From contig JARGPP010000023.1 in the NCBI GenBank assembly GCA_029210085.1, positions 1-63,039 on the forward strand: 63,039 nucleotides of DNA, in the 5' to 3' direction. Shown piece after piece: positions 55,317 to 63,039 of this stretch. The first letter of the stretch is position 1, and each line of letters starts with the position of its first letter. Source of the DNA: Legionellaceae bacterium. Lineage in GTDB: Bacteria; Pseudomonadota; Gammaproteobacteria; Legionellales; Legionellaceae. The notes beneath the pieces are model-generated. The model saw only the letters and a program-made list of their open reading frames with translations, had not been told where the DNA came from and searched no databases. Both the position numbers and the translations under genes were made by a program.

Positions 55317-56293
55317 AGTAATCTCTCAATTTGATTTGCTAAGGCAATCGTACTCAAAATTGCGCTTTCAATACCACCACTCGAATGCGACACAAAACCA
55401 TCTCCTATTACCCCCACCTCTAAGTTGGAGTCCCACAGATAATTGAAGGCACTCTTTTTTAGAGGCTTAGCATAACGCCACATATGATGATGTTGATACG
55501 CTACTTTTAACGATGTTTCTAATAAGAGTTCAGTTTCATGAATCAGCTCATGAACTGCTCTAATATAAGGGGGATCATCTTCAACATCAATCATATTTTT
55601 AGATTGAATCGTAAGTGACGGCAACCCTATAAAGCCTGGTTTTAAATGATTTTGAATCAGCCATTGCACGAATGTGCCTTCACTATAAATCACATCAGGC
55701 GTCTTTAGGTTCAAATTTAATGGTTCTAAACCAAGATACACCATTAAGCAACGGCTATAGACAATATCACTTAGCGCTGTTTCAAACTCAGGTACAAGCT
55801 TTATCACTTGATGCGATGGCTGTGTCATAATGACACTATCAAAGGGGCCAAAACTTTTATTATCTTGAGTAATCAGTGTCCACTGCTTACCTTTTCTCTT
55901 CAAACGCACAATTTCATGGCCATAATAAACAGATGTTTCTCCGAGGAACCATTTAGCTAAAGCGTTGATGGGGCCTTGACCTGAAAAAACACCATATTCA
56001 GATGTATCAACCCATTTTTTTAAACCCTTTTTCACACGCATGAAACTAGGTGCCCACAAAGATAATACGTTTGCATCTAGTGCTGGTTGGAGCAGATTTA
56101 GTACATTCTTATCTACAATCAAAAAATCTTGTGCGCCTTTATCAAAACAATATGAACCATGCCGATGGGAAGATAAACGCCCACCGGCACCTCGCGCTTT
56201 TTCAAAAAGCGTAACAGCAAAACGATCGCGTACGATATGAGCAAACAAAGAGCCACTAATACCCGCACCCACAACAGCTATGTGTTTAGACAT
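55313..56293 (-). CDS. Renalase-like NAD(P)/FAD-dependent oxidoreductase
   Basis: A 326-residue flavoprotein. The N-terminal dinucleotide fold is IAVVGAGISGSLFAHIV (about 5-21). It is followed by EKARGAGGRLSSHRHG, the GG-motif typical of the amine-oxidase/renalase group, and by the C-terminal FAD segment EVGVIGDGFVSHSSGGIESA. Similar proteins occur next to photolyase genes in Proteobacteria, and bacterial renalases re-oxidise faulty dihydro-NAD(P) isomers. The exact substrate here is not readable. It is the first gene of the FAD-bestrophin-carbonic anhydrase operon. Confidence 0.85.
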   Translation of the reverse strand: MSKHIAVVGAGISGSLFAHIVRDRFAVTLFEKARGAGGRLSSHRHGSYCFDKGAQDFLIVDKNVLNLLQPALDANVLSLWAPSFMRVKKGLKKWVDTSEYGVFSGQGPINALAKWFLGETSVYYGHEIVRLKRKGKQWTLITQDNKSFGPFDSVIMTQPSHQVIKLVPEFETALSDIVYSRCLMVYLGLEPLNLNLKTPDVIYSEGTFVQWLIQNHLKPGFIGLPSLTIQSKNMIDVEDDPPYIRAVHELIHETELLLETSLKVAYQHHHMWRYAKPLKKSAFNYLWDSNLEVGVIGDGFVSHSSGGIESAILSTIALANQIERLL

Positions 56294-56385
56294 AGATTCA
56301 TCTCGATTTATCGATTGATTTTACAAACACCGGCTTAGCTGGCTCAGCTAAGGGATAACATCCACTGTGCCTAAGATAGTACAAC

Positions 56386-57354
56386 TCATTCAGAAGGTAC
56401 ACTCACATCACACATGCCAATCGCTTCTTTTATGGCTGTCAGCGCTAAAGACGCTGTAAATGCATGTCCTCTTCTCGTTGGATGTACAATATCAAAAAAT
56501 AAATATGAATCACAGTGATGTGGTTTAATCTTTAAAAATCGGGGATGAGATGCAAAAGATAGCACTGGATCTACTCCAGCCAGATGCTCATCCTCATCTA
56601 GTCCATAACACGGTGTTTTTGTATATTTAAAGCCATATTTGTCCGGGTGATAAAAAGCATCCGTGAAAAAATGATATATATCAAAAAAAATCCAACGGGT
56701 ATCAGGATATTCCACTTGAAGGCGTTCAATTTTATGTTTTATTTTTACATTATGTTCAACTGTAATTTCACTTAGCGCTTGCTCTGCATCAAGTTCTTGA
56801 GCTAAAGGCGACCAACCCAGCTCAGGCAAGTTTCCAATTAAAATAAATTGAGCACCGCGTTTAGCCAATCTTAAGGCTTGATTGTTGATTTCAGAGATAA
56901 CGTTGTCGATATGATCTGATATTACTTGATTGTCATCTAAATCAATATAATCATTTCCTCCCATCAAGATAATATATAACGTTTTCTGATTATCCAAAAG
57001 ATCATGTTTTTCAAAATAAGCATCAACTTGTGATTGCAAACTCAAATAAGCACCTGGGAAAAAATCATCCTCTTGAAGCACAGAGGCCCCACCAAAAGCA
57101 TAATTTTCCATATAAATATGAGGGTTATATTTTGATAAATCCTCTGTAACTAACTCAACCCATACGGGACCATCAGAAAAACGCCCCTGATAATAAGGAG
57201 GAGACATCGGAATTTGATCATTCATATATTGATATAAATTACCGGTGTCCGATAAGCTATCTCCAAAAACAACCACACGATCGATGCTGAAAGCAAAAGC
57301 TGCAGACTGACCGATCAACAAAAGACTAAAAACAATTAATTTAATTCGCTTCAT
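56386..57354 (-). CDS. Secreted GDSL (SGNH) lipase/esterase
   Basis: A 322-residue protein with a signal peptide (about 1-22). Block I is VVFGDSLSDTGNLYQ (catalytic Ser about 33), block III is LMGGNDYID, and block V is FFDIVHPTRRGHAF (catalytic Asp and His). It resembles PlaA/GCAT-like lysophospholipases and acyltransferases, which Legionella exports by type II secretion. Membrane or host-lipid cleavage is likely; substrate specificity is unknown. Confidence 0.85.
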   Translation of the reverse strand: MKRIKLIVFSLLLIGQSAAFAFSIDRVVVFGDSLSDTGNLYQYMNDQIPMSPPYYQGRFSDGPVWVELVTEDLSKYNPHIYMENYAFGGASVLQEDDFFPGAYLSLQSQVDAYFEKHDLLDNQKTLYIILMGGNDYIDLDDNQVISDHIDNVISEINNQALRLAKRGAQFILIGNLPELGWSPLAQELDAEQALSEITVEHNVKIKHKIERLQVEYPDTRWIFFDIYHFFTDAFYHPDKYGFKYTKTPCYGLDEDEHLAGVDPVLSFASHPRFLKIKPHHCDSYLFFDIVHPTRRGHAFTASLALTAIKEAIGMCDVSVPSE

Positions 57355-57361
57355 ATCATGA

Positions 57362-57772
57362 TTAATTTAAAATACGGTGAACGATAAAAAAGGTTATCAT
57401 CGAGCTCCAACCGTATAAAAAAGTACCCCAAGCAATATCAATAAAAGCCATTTTTACCGGCCAATCTTTAAAAATGGCTAAACAAGTAAAATCATAAACC
57501 CCATAAACAATCAAACCAAAAAGTGCGCCATAGCCAATAACACATAAAATACTGTTGTGTGCTAGTGGAAAAATAAAAATAATCAAACTCAGTGCAAACA
57601 AAATATAGACAGCAATTGCTGACCACCATATCGGTTGCAACTCATTTTGCACCAGGCGAAGCCATGGTGAATAATGCCCAAAATATAATGCTTTAGCAAT
57701 AAAGCCTAACCAAATCATATCTGTTACTAAAAAGACAACCAGTGCAATAAAAAAAACTTTAATGGTCAACAT
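57362..57772 (-). CDS. DUF2177 membrane protein
   Basis: A 136-residue protein with four membrane helices and the DUF2177 landmarks TDMIWLGFIAKALYFGHYS and GLIVYGVYDFTCLAIFKDWP, then DIAWGTFLYGWSS. I start it at the ATG at 57772, nine bases after GGGGAG. The function is unknown. In many Proteobacteria it clusters with photolyase and DUF1295 genes. Confidence 0.8.
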   Translation of the reverse strand: MLTIKVFFIALVVFLVTDMIWLGFIAKALYFGHYSPWLRLVQNELQPIWWSAIAVYILFALSLIIFIFPLAHNSILCVIGYGALFGLIVYGVYDFTCLAIFKDWPVKMAFIDIAWGTFLYGWSSMITFFIVHRILN

Positions 57773-57871
57773 ATATTTATACTCCCCAAAGATAACCCCA
57801 CACAAATTAACGATTTACACATTGATTTTAAGTCAAATTATGGGTAAACCCTCTTGCAACATGAACCCTAT

Positions 57872-58618
57872 TTATCGCCTAACACCAGGAAAAAAACAGG
57901 ATACATGCTTTTGATAATCTTTATATCGCGCTCCTCGACGTTCAACAGATTGCTGCTCAGTGATAGGGATTGTGATAAACCACATAATACAAAAAAGCGT
58001 TATGACTGAAAGAAAACTCAGTAAAGATTGAAAGCTCATAACCCCCATTAAGGAGAATCCAAACCACACTAAGCACTCAAAAAAGTAATTGGGATGCCTC
58101 GAATAACGCCATAATCCTACTTGACACACTTGCCCTGTTTGTTGCTTTGCAAAACGATACAGTGTCATATCCGCAACTGTTTCACCAATAATACCCATGA
58201 TTACCAGTAAAGCTGCAACATACTGCAATAAGCCAAAGGATACACCCTGAGTCATAAAATAAAAAGGAAGCGCAATCACCCAGGCCAATACAGCCTGAAA
58301 TAAAAAATGATATAAAAAGCTAAGGGATTTACTTTTGCCATAATGACGAACTTTCTGATAACGCATTTCAACTTTTCCAGCAGCTACACGTGTTACCCAC
58401 AAAAATAATGATAGCCTTATCGCCCATAAAAATAATAAGACCTGTGGCATAAACAGCTTCGTTGCCACAGGCATAGCATTTACATAAAACAACCCTACAA
58501 AAAATATTGCTGTCGCCCAAAAAACGTCTACAACTCCAGGGTTTTTAGTATATAAATAAACAAACCAAGCACATAACATCACACTCATACTGATAAACAA
58601 AGCAAACATAAAAAGCAT
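57872..58618 (-). CDS. DUF1295 membrane protein (steroid 5-alpha-reductase-like)
   Basis: A 248-residue protein with six or seven membrane helices. The C-terminal signature is WRYSRHPNYFFECLVWFGF, followed by ITEQQSVERRGARYKDYQKH, typical of isoprenylcysteine methyltransferase/steroid-reductase-fold enzymes. The start at 58618 follows CAGGAG by six bases and lies one base after the upstream stop. It may reduce or modify a lipid; the substrate is unknown. It reads in one run with the DAK2-DegV fusion gene. Confidence 0.8.
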   Translation of the reverse strand: MLFMFALFISMSVMLCAWFVYLYTKNPGVVDVFWATAIFFVGLFYVNAMPVATKLFMPQVLLFLWAIRLSLFLWVTRVAAGKVEMRYQKVRHYGKSKSLSFLYHFLFQAVLAWVIALPFYFMTQGVSFGLLQYVAALLVIMGIIGETVADMTLYRFAKQQTGQVCQVGLWRYSRHPNYFFECLVWFGFSLMGVMSFQSLLSFLSVITLFCIMWFITIPITEQQSVERRGARYKDYQKHVSCFFPGVRR

Positions 58619-58619
58619 C

Positions 58620-60440
58620 TTAATCTCCTGTATCAAATGCTATAGCCACTGCCCCTTTACCCGCGTGCACACCAATAACAGATGAAACACTATCAATAAA
58701 CAATGGTTGCAGTTGAATAATTTTGAAAAGCTTTTCTACAAAATAATCAGCTAGTGGCGCATCACCAACATGCAACACACAATAGCGTTTAAAAGGCTTA
58801 TGTTGATAAATCTTAGCAATTTTTTGAACCAAACACTCAATGATATCACTTTGATGAAAAAGCGTTTTACATACCTTACTTTTTCCTTTCGAATCAATGG
58901 TAATAATGAGCTTGGGTTTCCCAGCCTTTAATAATCGAGCTTTCAACCCAGCCACTCTTCCAGAGCGCACCATTGATGATACGGAATTTACAGCCACAAA
59001 AATAGAAACTTGCTTACGATATGCATCAAGCTTTTGAACAATATTATCAAAAGAATACTTTTCATGAATCAACTCAGCGGCCTTATTCACTAAAAATCCA
59101 TGGGCCCCTGAATTGGTTAATGAATCCAATACAAAAACTTTGGATAATCTTTTGGAAAGACTCACAAGACTTTGATAAGAAGCACTCATTTGAGATGAAA
59201 TCGTAATGACTAAAACCTTATCGTAATACTTTTCTAAGTATGTCAGTAATGTATATGTTTTTTTGAGATGAGGTGACGCTGTTTTAGGATAGACCGAAAA
59301 CTGGTCCAGTTTCTCATAAAAAGACTCCTTTTCAACCGTATATGGATCAAGAGCTTCATGATTATCAAATGACAGCGATAAAGGTAAAAGATGAATTTGA
59401 TATTTTTCCATCAATTGCTTATCCATATCGGCCGAAGAATCTGTCACAAGAGCGATTGATGCATGAGCATGAGATGCCTGATATTGCCTTAAAATATCTT
59501 CTATTTTAGGCTGTGTGACCCGACCCATTTCATACAAGTGAGCAAAAAGCTTTTGAGGTGTATTCGTATGTAAATGAAAGTGGACCTTCTGCTTTCTTCT
59601 AACCAGTAAATCACAATCTCCAAACTGCTCTAAAAGATTTTTTAACTTTAAAAATTGGCTGTCAAAATCAACATCCGTTATTTCTATTTGCGCTTGTGTG
59701 CAATATCGATATGCTGGTTTTTCAACGACGTTTTGATGACTCACAGCGTCTGGTGTAAGATATGGATGATATGACTTTTCTGACACATTCAAAATTTCTT
59801 TTACAAATAACCCTTTAAATAAGTGTCTCAAAAAAACAGCAACACCGAATGCACCAGCATCAACGACGCCATGCACCTTTAGCACAGGGTTTTCATGTTG
59901 AGTTTGCATCAGACAGGTATGAATGACTTCATCAATCTCAGACGCTTCCTTAGCTTGCGAGACTGACCTAGAAAAGTTCTGAAGAAAACTCACCATTGTA
60001 CCGGGTTGAATCCCTTCCATGTTTTGAGATAAATAATCTACGCCATGCGTAATTAATGAATATATATCTTGCAATGTTAATCTGGTTTTATGTAACGGAT
60101 ATGTTTCAAGACCTGTCAGCCATATCGAAAAAATAACCCCTGAATTTCCAGAAGCTCTCTCAAAAACAGATTCGGAAACAAGACTTAATACTTCAACGAT
60201 GGAGTATGTTTGAAACGGTATGTCTTGAATACCCTGTAAAGTGCTCGCAAAATTATTGCCTGTATCTTTATCTGAAACAGGAAAATAGTTGATTTTATTC
60301 AACTGCTCTTTTTGCTGAATCACAGCCGCAGAAGCAGCCTGAATACTTAACAATAATCGCTTAAAATCAACTAAGAGCTCATGGGCTGTAGTCGATGTAG
60401 TGACAGTACGCCCTGGGCTTGCTGTTAAATCACGCTTCAA
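58620..60440 (-). CDS. DAK2-DegV fusion (FakA-like kinase joined to FakB-like fatty-acid carrier)
   Basis: A 606-residue cytoplasmic protein. Residues about 20-215 are a DhaL/DAK2 kinase domain with the magnesium/ATP loop FPVSDKDTGNNF (D57, D59), ASGNSGVIFS and VVDAGAFG. Residues about 240-320 match the FakA middle region (KVHFHLHTNTPQKLF). Residues about 328-606 are a DegV fold (ALVTDSSADMDKQLM; SSQMSASYQS; SGRVAGLKARLL). In Gram-positive bacteria FakA phosphorylates a fatty acid held by the separate DegV protein FakB; here both sit on one chain. It ends one base before the DUF1295 gene. Confidence 0.82.
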   Translation of the reverse strand: MKRDLTASPGRTVTTSTTAHELLVDFKRLLLSIQAASAAVIQQKEQLNKINYFPVSDKDTGNNFASTLQGIQDIPFQTYSIVEVLSLVSESVFERASGNSGVIFSIWLTGLETYPLHKTRLTLQDIYSLITHGVDYLSQNMEGIQPGTMVSFLQNFSRSVSQAKEASEIDEVIHTCLMQTQHENPVLKVHGVVDAGAFGVAVFLRHLFKGLFVKEILNVSEKSYHPYLTPDAVSHQNVVEKPAYRYCTQAQIEITDVDFDSQFLKLKNLLEQFGDCDLLVRRKQKVHFHLHTNTPQKLFAHLYEMGRVTQPKIEDILRQYQASHAHASIALVTDSSADMDKQLMEKYQIHLLPLSLSFDNHEALDPYTVEKESFYEKLDQFSVYPKTASPHLKKTYTLLTYLEKYYDKVLVITISSQMSASYQSLVSLSKRLSKVFVLDSLTNSGAHGFLVNKAAELIHEKYSFDNIVQKLDAYRKQVSIFVAVNSVSSMVRSGRVAGLKARLLKAGKPKLIITIDSKGKSKVCKTLFHQSDIIECLVQKIAKIYQHKPFKRYCVLHVGDAPLADYFVEKLFKIIQLQPLFIDSVSSVIGVHAGKGAVAIAFDTGD

Positions 60441-60444
60441 AAAA

Positions 60445-61362
60445 CTACCTACCCATATTATTTTTATTGTTTTCTAACAATTGTTCTAATGCAGCTTGAA
60501 TGGTTTTATATTTAAATTCAAATCCAGCTTCTAACAAATGTTGAGGAATAATTTGCTGATCAGACAATAACAATTCTCGTCCCATTTCGCCGAATAAAAA
60601 TAGCACAAGATATTCTGGTAAACTTAAAAAGCAAGGTTTTTTACAGACTGCTGCTAGCGTTTCTGAAAAGTCACGTTTCGTGCATGGTGCAGGAGAAGTT
60701 ATATTGTAGACAGGTTGTTTCTTATCTAGAGAAATAACGTATAAAACCGCCCGACATAAATCTTCAATATGAACCCAGCTTAAAAATGTAGATTTGTCTC
60801 CTAAAGTTGCACCAAGCCCCCATCGATAACTCGGCAATAACTTTTTTAACATCCCCCCATTTTTCCCTAAGACAACACCAAATCTTAAGCAAACAACAGT
60901 TGCTTGATATTGCAAAGCATCTCTTGCTGCTGCCTCCCACTGTTCCACTAAATACTTTGAAAATAACGGCTGAGAAGGAGTATCATCATGCTCTGTTTGT
61001 ATCTCAGTACAACTTGGATAAAAACCAATAGCACTGGCATTAATCAGTATTGGTTTTTTGTGGGCGTAATGCTTTATAAAACTAACAATTCCTCTGGTGG
61101 GTATCACGCGACTATTCATTAACTCTTTTTTTGTTGTTTCAGACCACCTTTTATCACTAATATTTAAACCACAAAGATTAATAATAACATCGGGCTGAAG
61201 ATTATCAGGCACATGCTCACCATCCCAATATAGAACATGACGAGCACTTTTTGCTTTTTTGAGTGAGCGAGTCAACTGCAATACTTCATGGCCATGTTTA
61301 GCAAGGTAATCAGCCAGATAAGTACCGATAAATCCTGTACCACCTGCGATTAAGAATTTCAT
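60445..61362 (-). CDS. TIGR01777-type NAD-dependent epimerase (YfcH-like SDR)
   Basis: A 305-residue extended short-chain dehydrogenase. The Rossmann motif is FLIAGGTGFIGTYLADYL (about 3-20). GFYPSCTEIQTEHD (about 119-132) replaces the usual YxxxK site, as in this subfamily, and the C-terminal DUF1731-like helix bundle is present. The start at 61362 follows AAGG by five bases. It lies four bases upstream of the DAK2-DegV gene, so it leads that operon. The substrate is unknown; this family recurs beside photolyases. Confidence 0.85.
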   Translation of the reverse strand: MKFLIAGGTGFIGTYLADYLAKHGHEVLQLTRSLKKAKSARHVLYWDGEHVPDNLQPDVIINLCGLNISDKRWSETTKKELMNSRVIPTRGIVSFIKHYAHKKPILINASAIGFYPSCTEIQTEHDDTPSQPLFSKYLVEQWEAAARDALQYQATVVCLRFGVVLGKNGGMLKKLLPSYRWGLGATLGDKSTFLSWVHIEDLCRAVLYVISLDKKQPVYNITSPAPCTKRDFSETLAAVCKKPCFLSLPEYLVLFLFGEMGRELLLSDQQIIPQHLLEAGFEFKYKTIQAALEQLLENNKNNMGR

Positions 61363-61414
61363 GCCAGCCTTATTTTTATGAACCATCGTTACTACAGCAT
61401 ATTACCCTATTTTC

Positions 61415-61849
61415 CTACTGCGTTAAATGCCGAGCGCAGCGAATGGGCTGACGCCATAGCTTGTCTCCAGTTCTGGCATAAAGGTCATCATAAATCGATG
61501 AAAAATTATAAACCAGTGCATGCTCCGCAGGTGAGTCACCATGCTGAGTAGAAGTCCAATATTGACCTTCCATACAAGTAGCACCGTACTGTGTCCCATA
61601 AGTACATGAAATAGGCGTACTTCTCCAAGTACCTAATATGCCCGGAACACTCTCCACTATATTTTGTGCATCACAATCTCCACCATTGGTGCTAGGCCCT
61701 GCTTCACATAGACTGAACAGGTACCAATCGTTATAGCCACTGATGAGCCCTTTACACGCTCCCGCGGCATAATACTCTCTTGGCGTTACACCCGATGTGA
61801 ATGTATACGGAGGAGCAATATTTGGGTCTACACCACTTGCGGGGGCACT
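61415..61849 (-). pseudogene. DUF1566-domain protein, 3' part, cut by ISL3 insertion
   Basis: An uninterrupted frame runs from about 61849 to the stop at 61415: GACKGLISGYNDWYLFSLCE, QYWTSTQHGDSP and the terminal PIRCARHLTQ. This is a DUF1566 C-terminal domain, like that of the gene at 38840-40063 but with more cysteines. Upstream the frame meets an in-frame TAA exactly where IS sequence begins. The N-terminal part is lost or lies beyond the IS. Confidence 0.75.
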
Positions 61850-63039
61850 TTAATCATGATTAGCGTAAGCTAATCCCTTGATTTTGCGATCAAAAAGGAG
61901 ATTAAAGTGCCTAAGTTTAATGTTATCTTAAATTTACCTGGTTTTTCCATTAAAAAAGTAGGTGGATATCAACCTTTATTGTTAGACGTTAATTACAACC
62001 GTTTACCCAGATGCGCTCACTGCAATAGCAAAGCGGTTCGCAAGAAAGATTCGTTTATTCGAACAGTGCATCATGAGTTGATGGGATACCGCCGAACGTT
62101 GTTACGCTTTAAAGCGTACAAGCTGTTTTGTAATGCTTGTCGGCGTTATGGTAATCAACGATTCCCAGGTATTGCAAAGCACCAGCGTTCAACAGAACGC
62201 CTGCAAGCACAAGTCTTCCATCAGCATACTTACGGCGTCTCCCAAAAAACACTTTCTCAACAATTTAAAAAGGGAAAAGCAACCATTGAGCCTTGGTATC
62301 AAAGAAAGTACCAGCTTGAAAATCAAGAAAAACAAAACGCGGCATGCCCTACTGTGCTCGGAATCGATGAGCACTTCTTTAGCCGAAAACAGGGGTTTGC
62401 AACAACCCTATGCGACCTTAGGAAGCACAAAATTTATGACATCGTTAAAGGGCGTAGTGAGCCTGATTTAAACGGGTATTTAAGTGCTTTAAAAGGAAAA
62501 GACCGTGTGCAAGTTGTATGCATGGATTTAAGTACGACGTATCGAGCCATCATCAAAAAGCATTTTCCCAATGCTAAAATCGTTGCTGACCGGTTTCATG
62601 TCATCCGGTTACTACAACACCAATGCATGATGACCTACCGAGAGCTCTCAAGTAAAGTAAAAAGTAACCGGGGAATACTCGCTGTGTTAAGAACCAACCC
62701 TAAGAAGCTTACCGCTAGAAAGAGGCTTAAACTGGAAGCCTTCCTAATTGAAAATCCCGCCATCGCTGCAATCTATCAGTTTCAACAAGAACTCCACGAG
62801 CTTCTTATGCGGAAAACACTCAATCAGAATAAATGCAAAGAATTGATTCCTATCTTTCTAGAAAAAATTAAAGCCCTCAAACAGAGTCCATTCAAGGCAT
62901 TAGCGAGCCTTGGGAGAACCCTCTATCGTTGGCGTGATGAGATTGTACGCATGTGGCGCTTTAGTAAAACGAATGGCATCACTGAAGGCTTCCATCGAAA
63001 GATGAAACTGATTCAGCGTAGAGCTTATGGATTTAGAAA
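61843..63039 (+). mobile_element. ISL3-family insertion sequence, left end and most of its body
   Basis: The left boundary is placed near 61843-61850, where the DUF1566 reading frame breaks and GGCACTTTAATCATGATTAG begins. A perfect seven-base inverted repeat (GATTAGC-GTAA-GCTAATC, 61858-61875) precedes the transposase. The right end lies beyond the window, so neither the terminal inverted repeats nor the target duplication can be checked. Confidence 0.7.
61907..63039 (+). CDS. ISL3-family transposase (3' end beyond window)
   Basis: A frame of 377 codons opens with GTG at 61907, six bases after AAAGGAG, and runs off the window. There is an N-terminal zinc ribbon (CAHC...CNAC, about 40-80), then the DDE core: GIDEHFFSRK, VVCMDLSTTYRAII and VADRFHVIRLLQH. 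The C-terminal NGITEGFHRKMKLIQRRAYGF holds the last catalytic Glu. These are the ISL3 hallmarks. Only some ten residues appear to be missing. It looks intact and possibly active. Confidence 0.9.
   Translation, partial: MPKFNVILNLPGFSIKKVGGYQPLLLDVNYNRLPRCAHCNSKAVRKKDSFIRTVHHELMGYRRTLLRFKAYKLFCNACRRYGNQRFPGIAKHQRSTERLQAQVFHQHTYGVSQKTLSQQFKKGKATIEPWYQRKYQLENQEKQNAACPTVLGIDEHFFSRKQGFATTLCDLRKHKIYDIVKGRSEPDLNGYLSALKGKDRVQVVCMDLSTTYRAIIKKHFPNAKIVADRFHVIRLLQHQCMMTYRELSSKVKSNRGILAVLRTNPKKLTARKRLKLEAFLIENPAIAAIYQFQQELHELLMRKTLNQNKCKELIPIFLEKIKALKQSPFKALASLGRTLYRWRDEIVRMWRFSKTNGITEGFHRKMKLIQRRAYGFR

Noticed and set aside
62133-62471. 112-codon open frame on the plus strand near the right end
   Set aside because: It overlaps the ISL3 transposase in another frame; the transposase has clear DDE motifs, so this is a shadow.

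Overview
The window is a 63 kb piece of an AT-rich gammaproteobacterial chromosome. Several features point to the order Legionellales or a close relative, although the genus cannot be named from sequence alone. These are the gyrA-serC-aroA-cmk-rpsA order, gspL/gspM split off from any other type II secretion genes, a collagen-like-adhesin type DUF1566 domain, a protein with mitochondrial-carrier motifs, and several secreted or orphan proteins of unknown function. The assignment is an inference.

Layout. 0-16 kb is core metabolism, nearly all on the minus strand: an IS630 transposase tail, an AI-2E family permease, pgpA, nusB, nrdR, glyA, a pseudopilin-like protein, an SPFH protein, a holD-like gene, pyrF, lapB, lapA, rpsA, cmk, aroA, serC and gyrA. 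16-22.5 kb is a secreted transglutaminase-like protein followed by a three-gene surface-glycan operon (methyltransferase/glycosyltransferase fusion, formyltransferase, NodB-type deacetylase). Its first gene carries an 11-G tract that could switch it on and off by slippage. 22.5-38.8 kb holds radA, xseB-ispA, two orphan proteins, tRNA-Ala and tRNA-Glu, dgt, a SPOR lipoprotein, a cold-shock protein, mltB-gspL-gspM, a decayed glycosyltransferase, lepA-lepB-rnc, the RNase P RNA, fis, an ErpA/IscA-type protein and a HIT-domain protein.

38.8-50 kb is more accessory: a repeat-bearing DUF1566 secreted protein, crcB-DUF190 (fluoride export), an MHS-type transporter with a VanX-like dipeptidase, a DSD1-like PLP enzyme, an HtrA protease, a thioesterase, orphan secreted proteins, an internally deleted IS630 copy and a two-component system. 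50-61.4 kb is the most unusual stretch. It contains a tspO-CIA30-photolyase operon, a mitochondrial-carrier-like protein, a FAD oxidoreductase-bestrophin-carbonic anhydrase operon, a GDSL esterase, DUF2177 and DUF1295 membrane proteins, a one-polypeptide DAK2/FakA-DegV/FakB fusion and a TIGR01777-type epimerase. From family knowledge, several of these (photolyase, FAD oxidoreductase, DUF2177, DUF1295, TIGR01777 epimerase) recur together in light or singlet-oxygen stress clusters. The window ends in an ISL3-family transposase inserted in a second DUF1566 gene.

How the genes work together. The left part is housekeeping: nucleotide and amino-acid synthesis, translation, and LPS homeostasis through LapAB. 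The glycan operon probably decorates the surface. The right part looks like a photo-oxidative and lipid/anion-homeostasis neighbourhood with host-interaction candidates mixed in. The best candidates for undescribed biology are the phase-variable glycan gene with its deacetylase/formyltransferase partners, the carrier-like protein, the bestrophin-carbonic anhydrase pair and the fatty-acid-kinase fusion.
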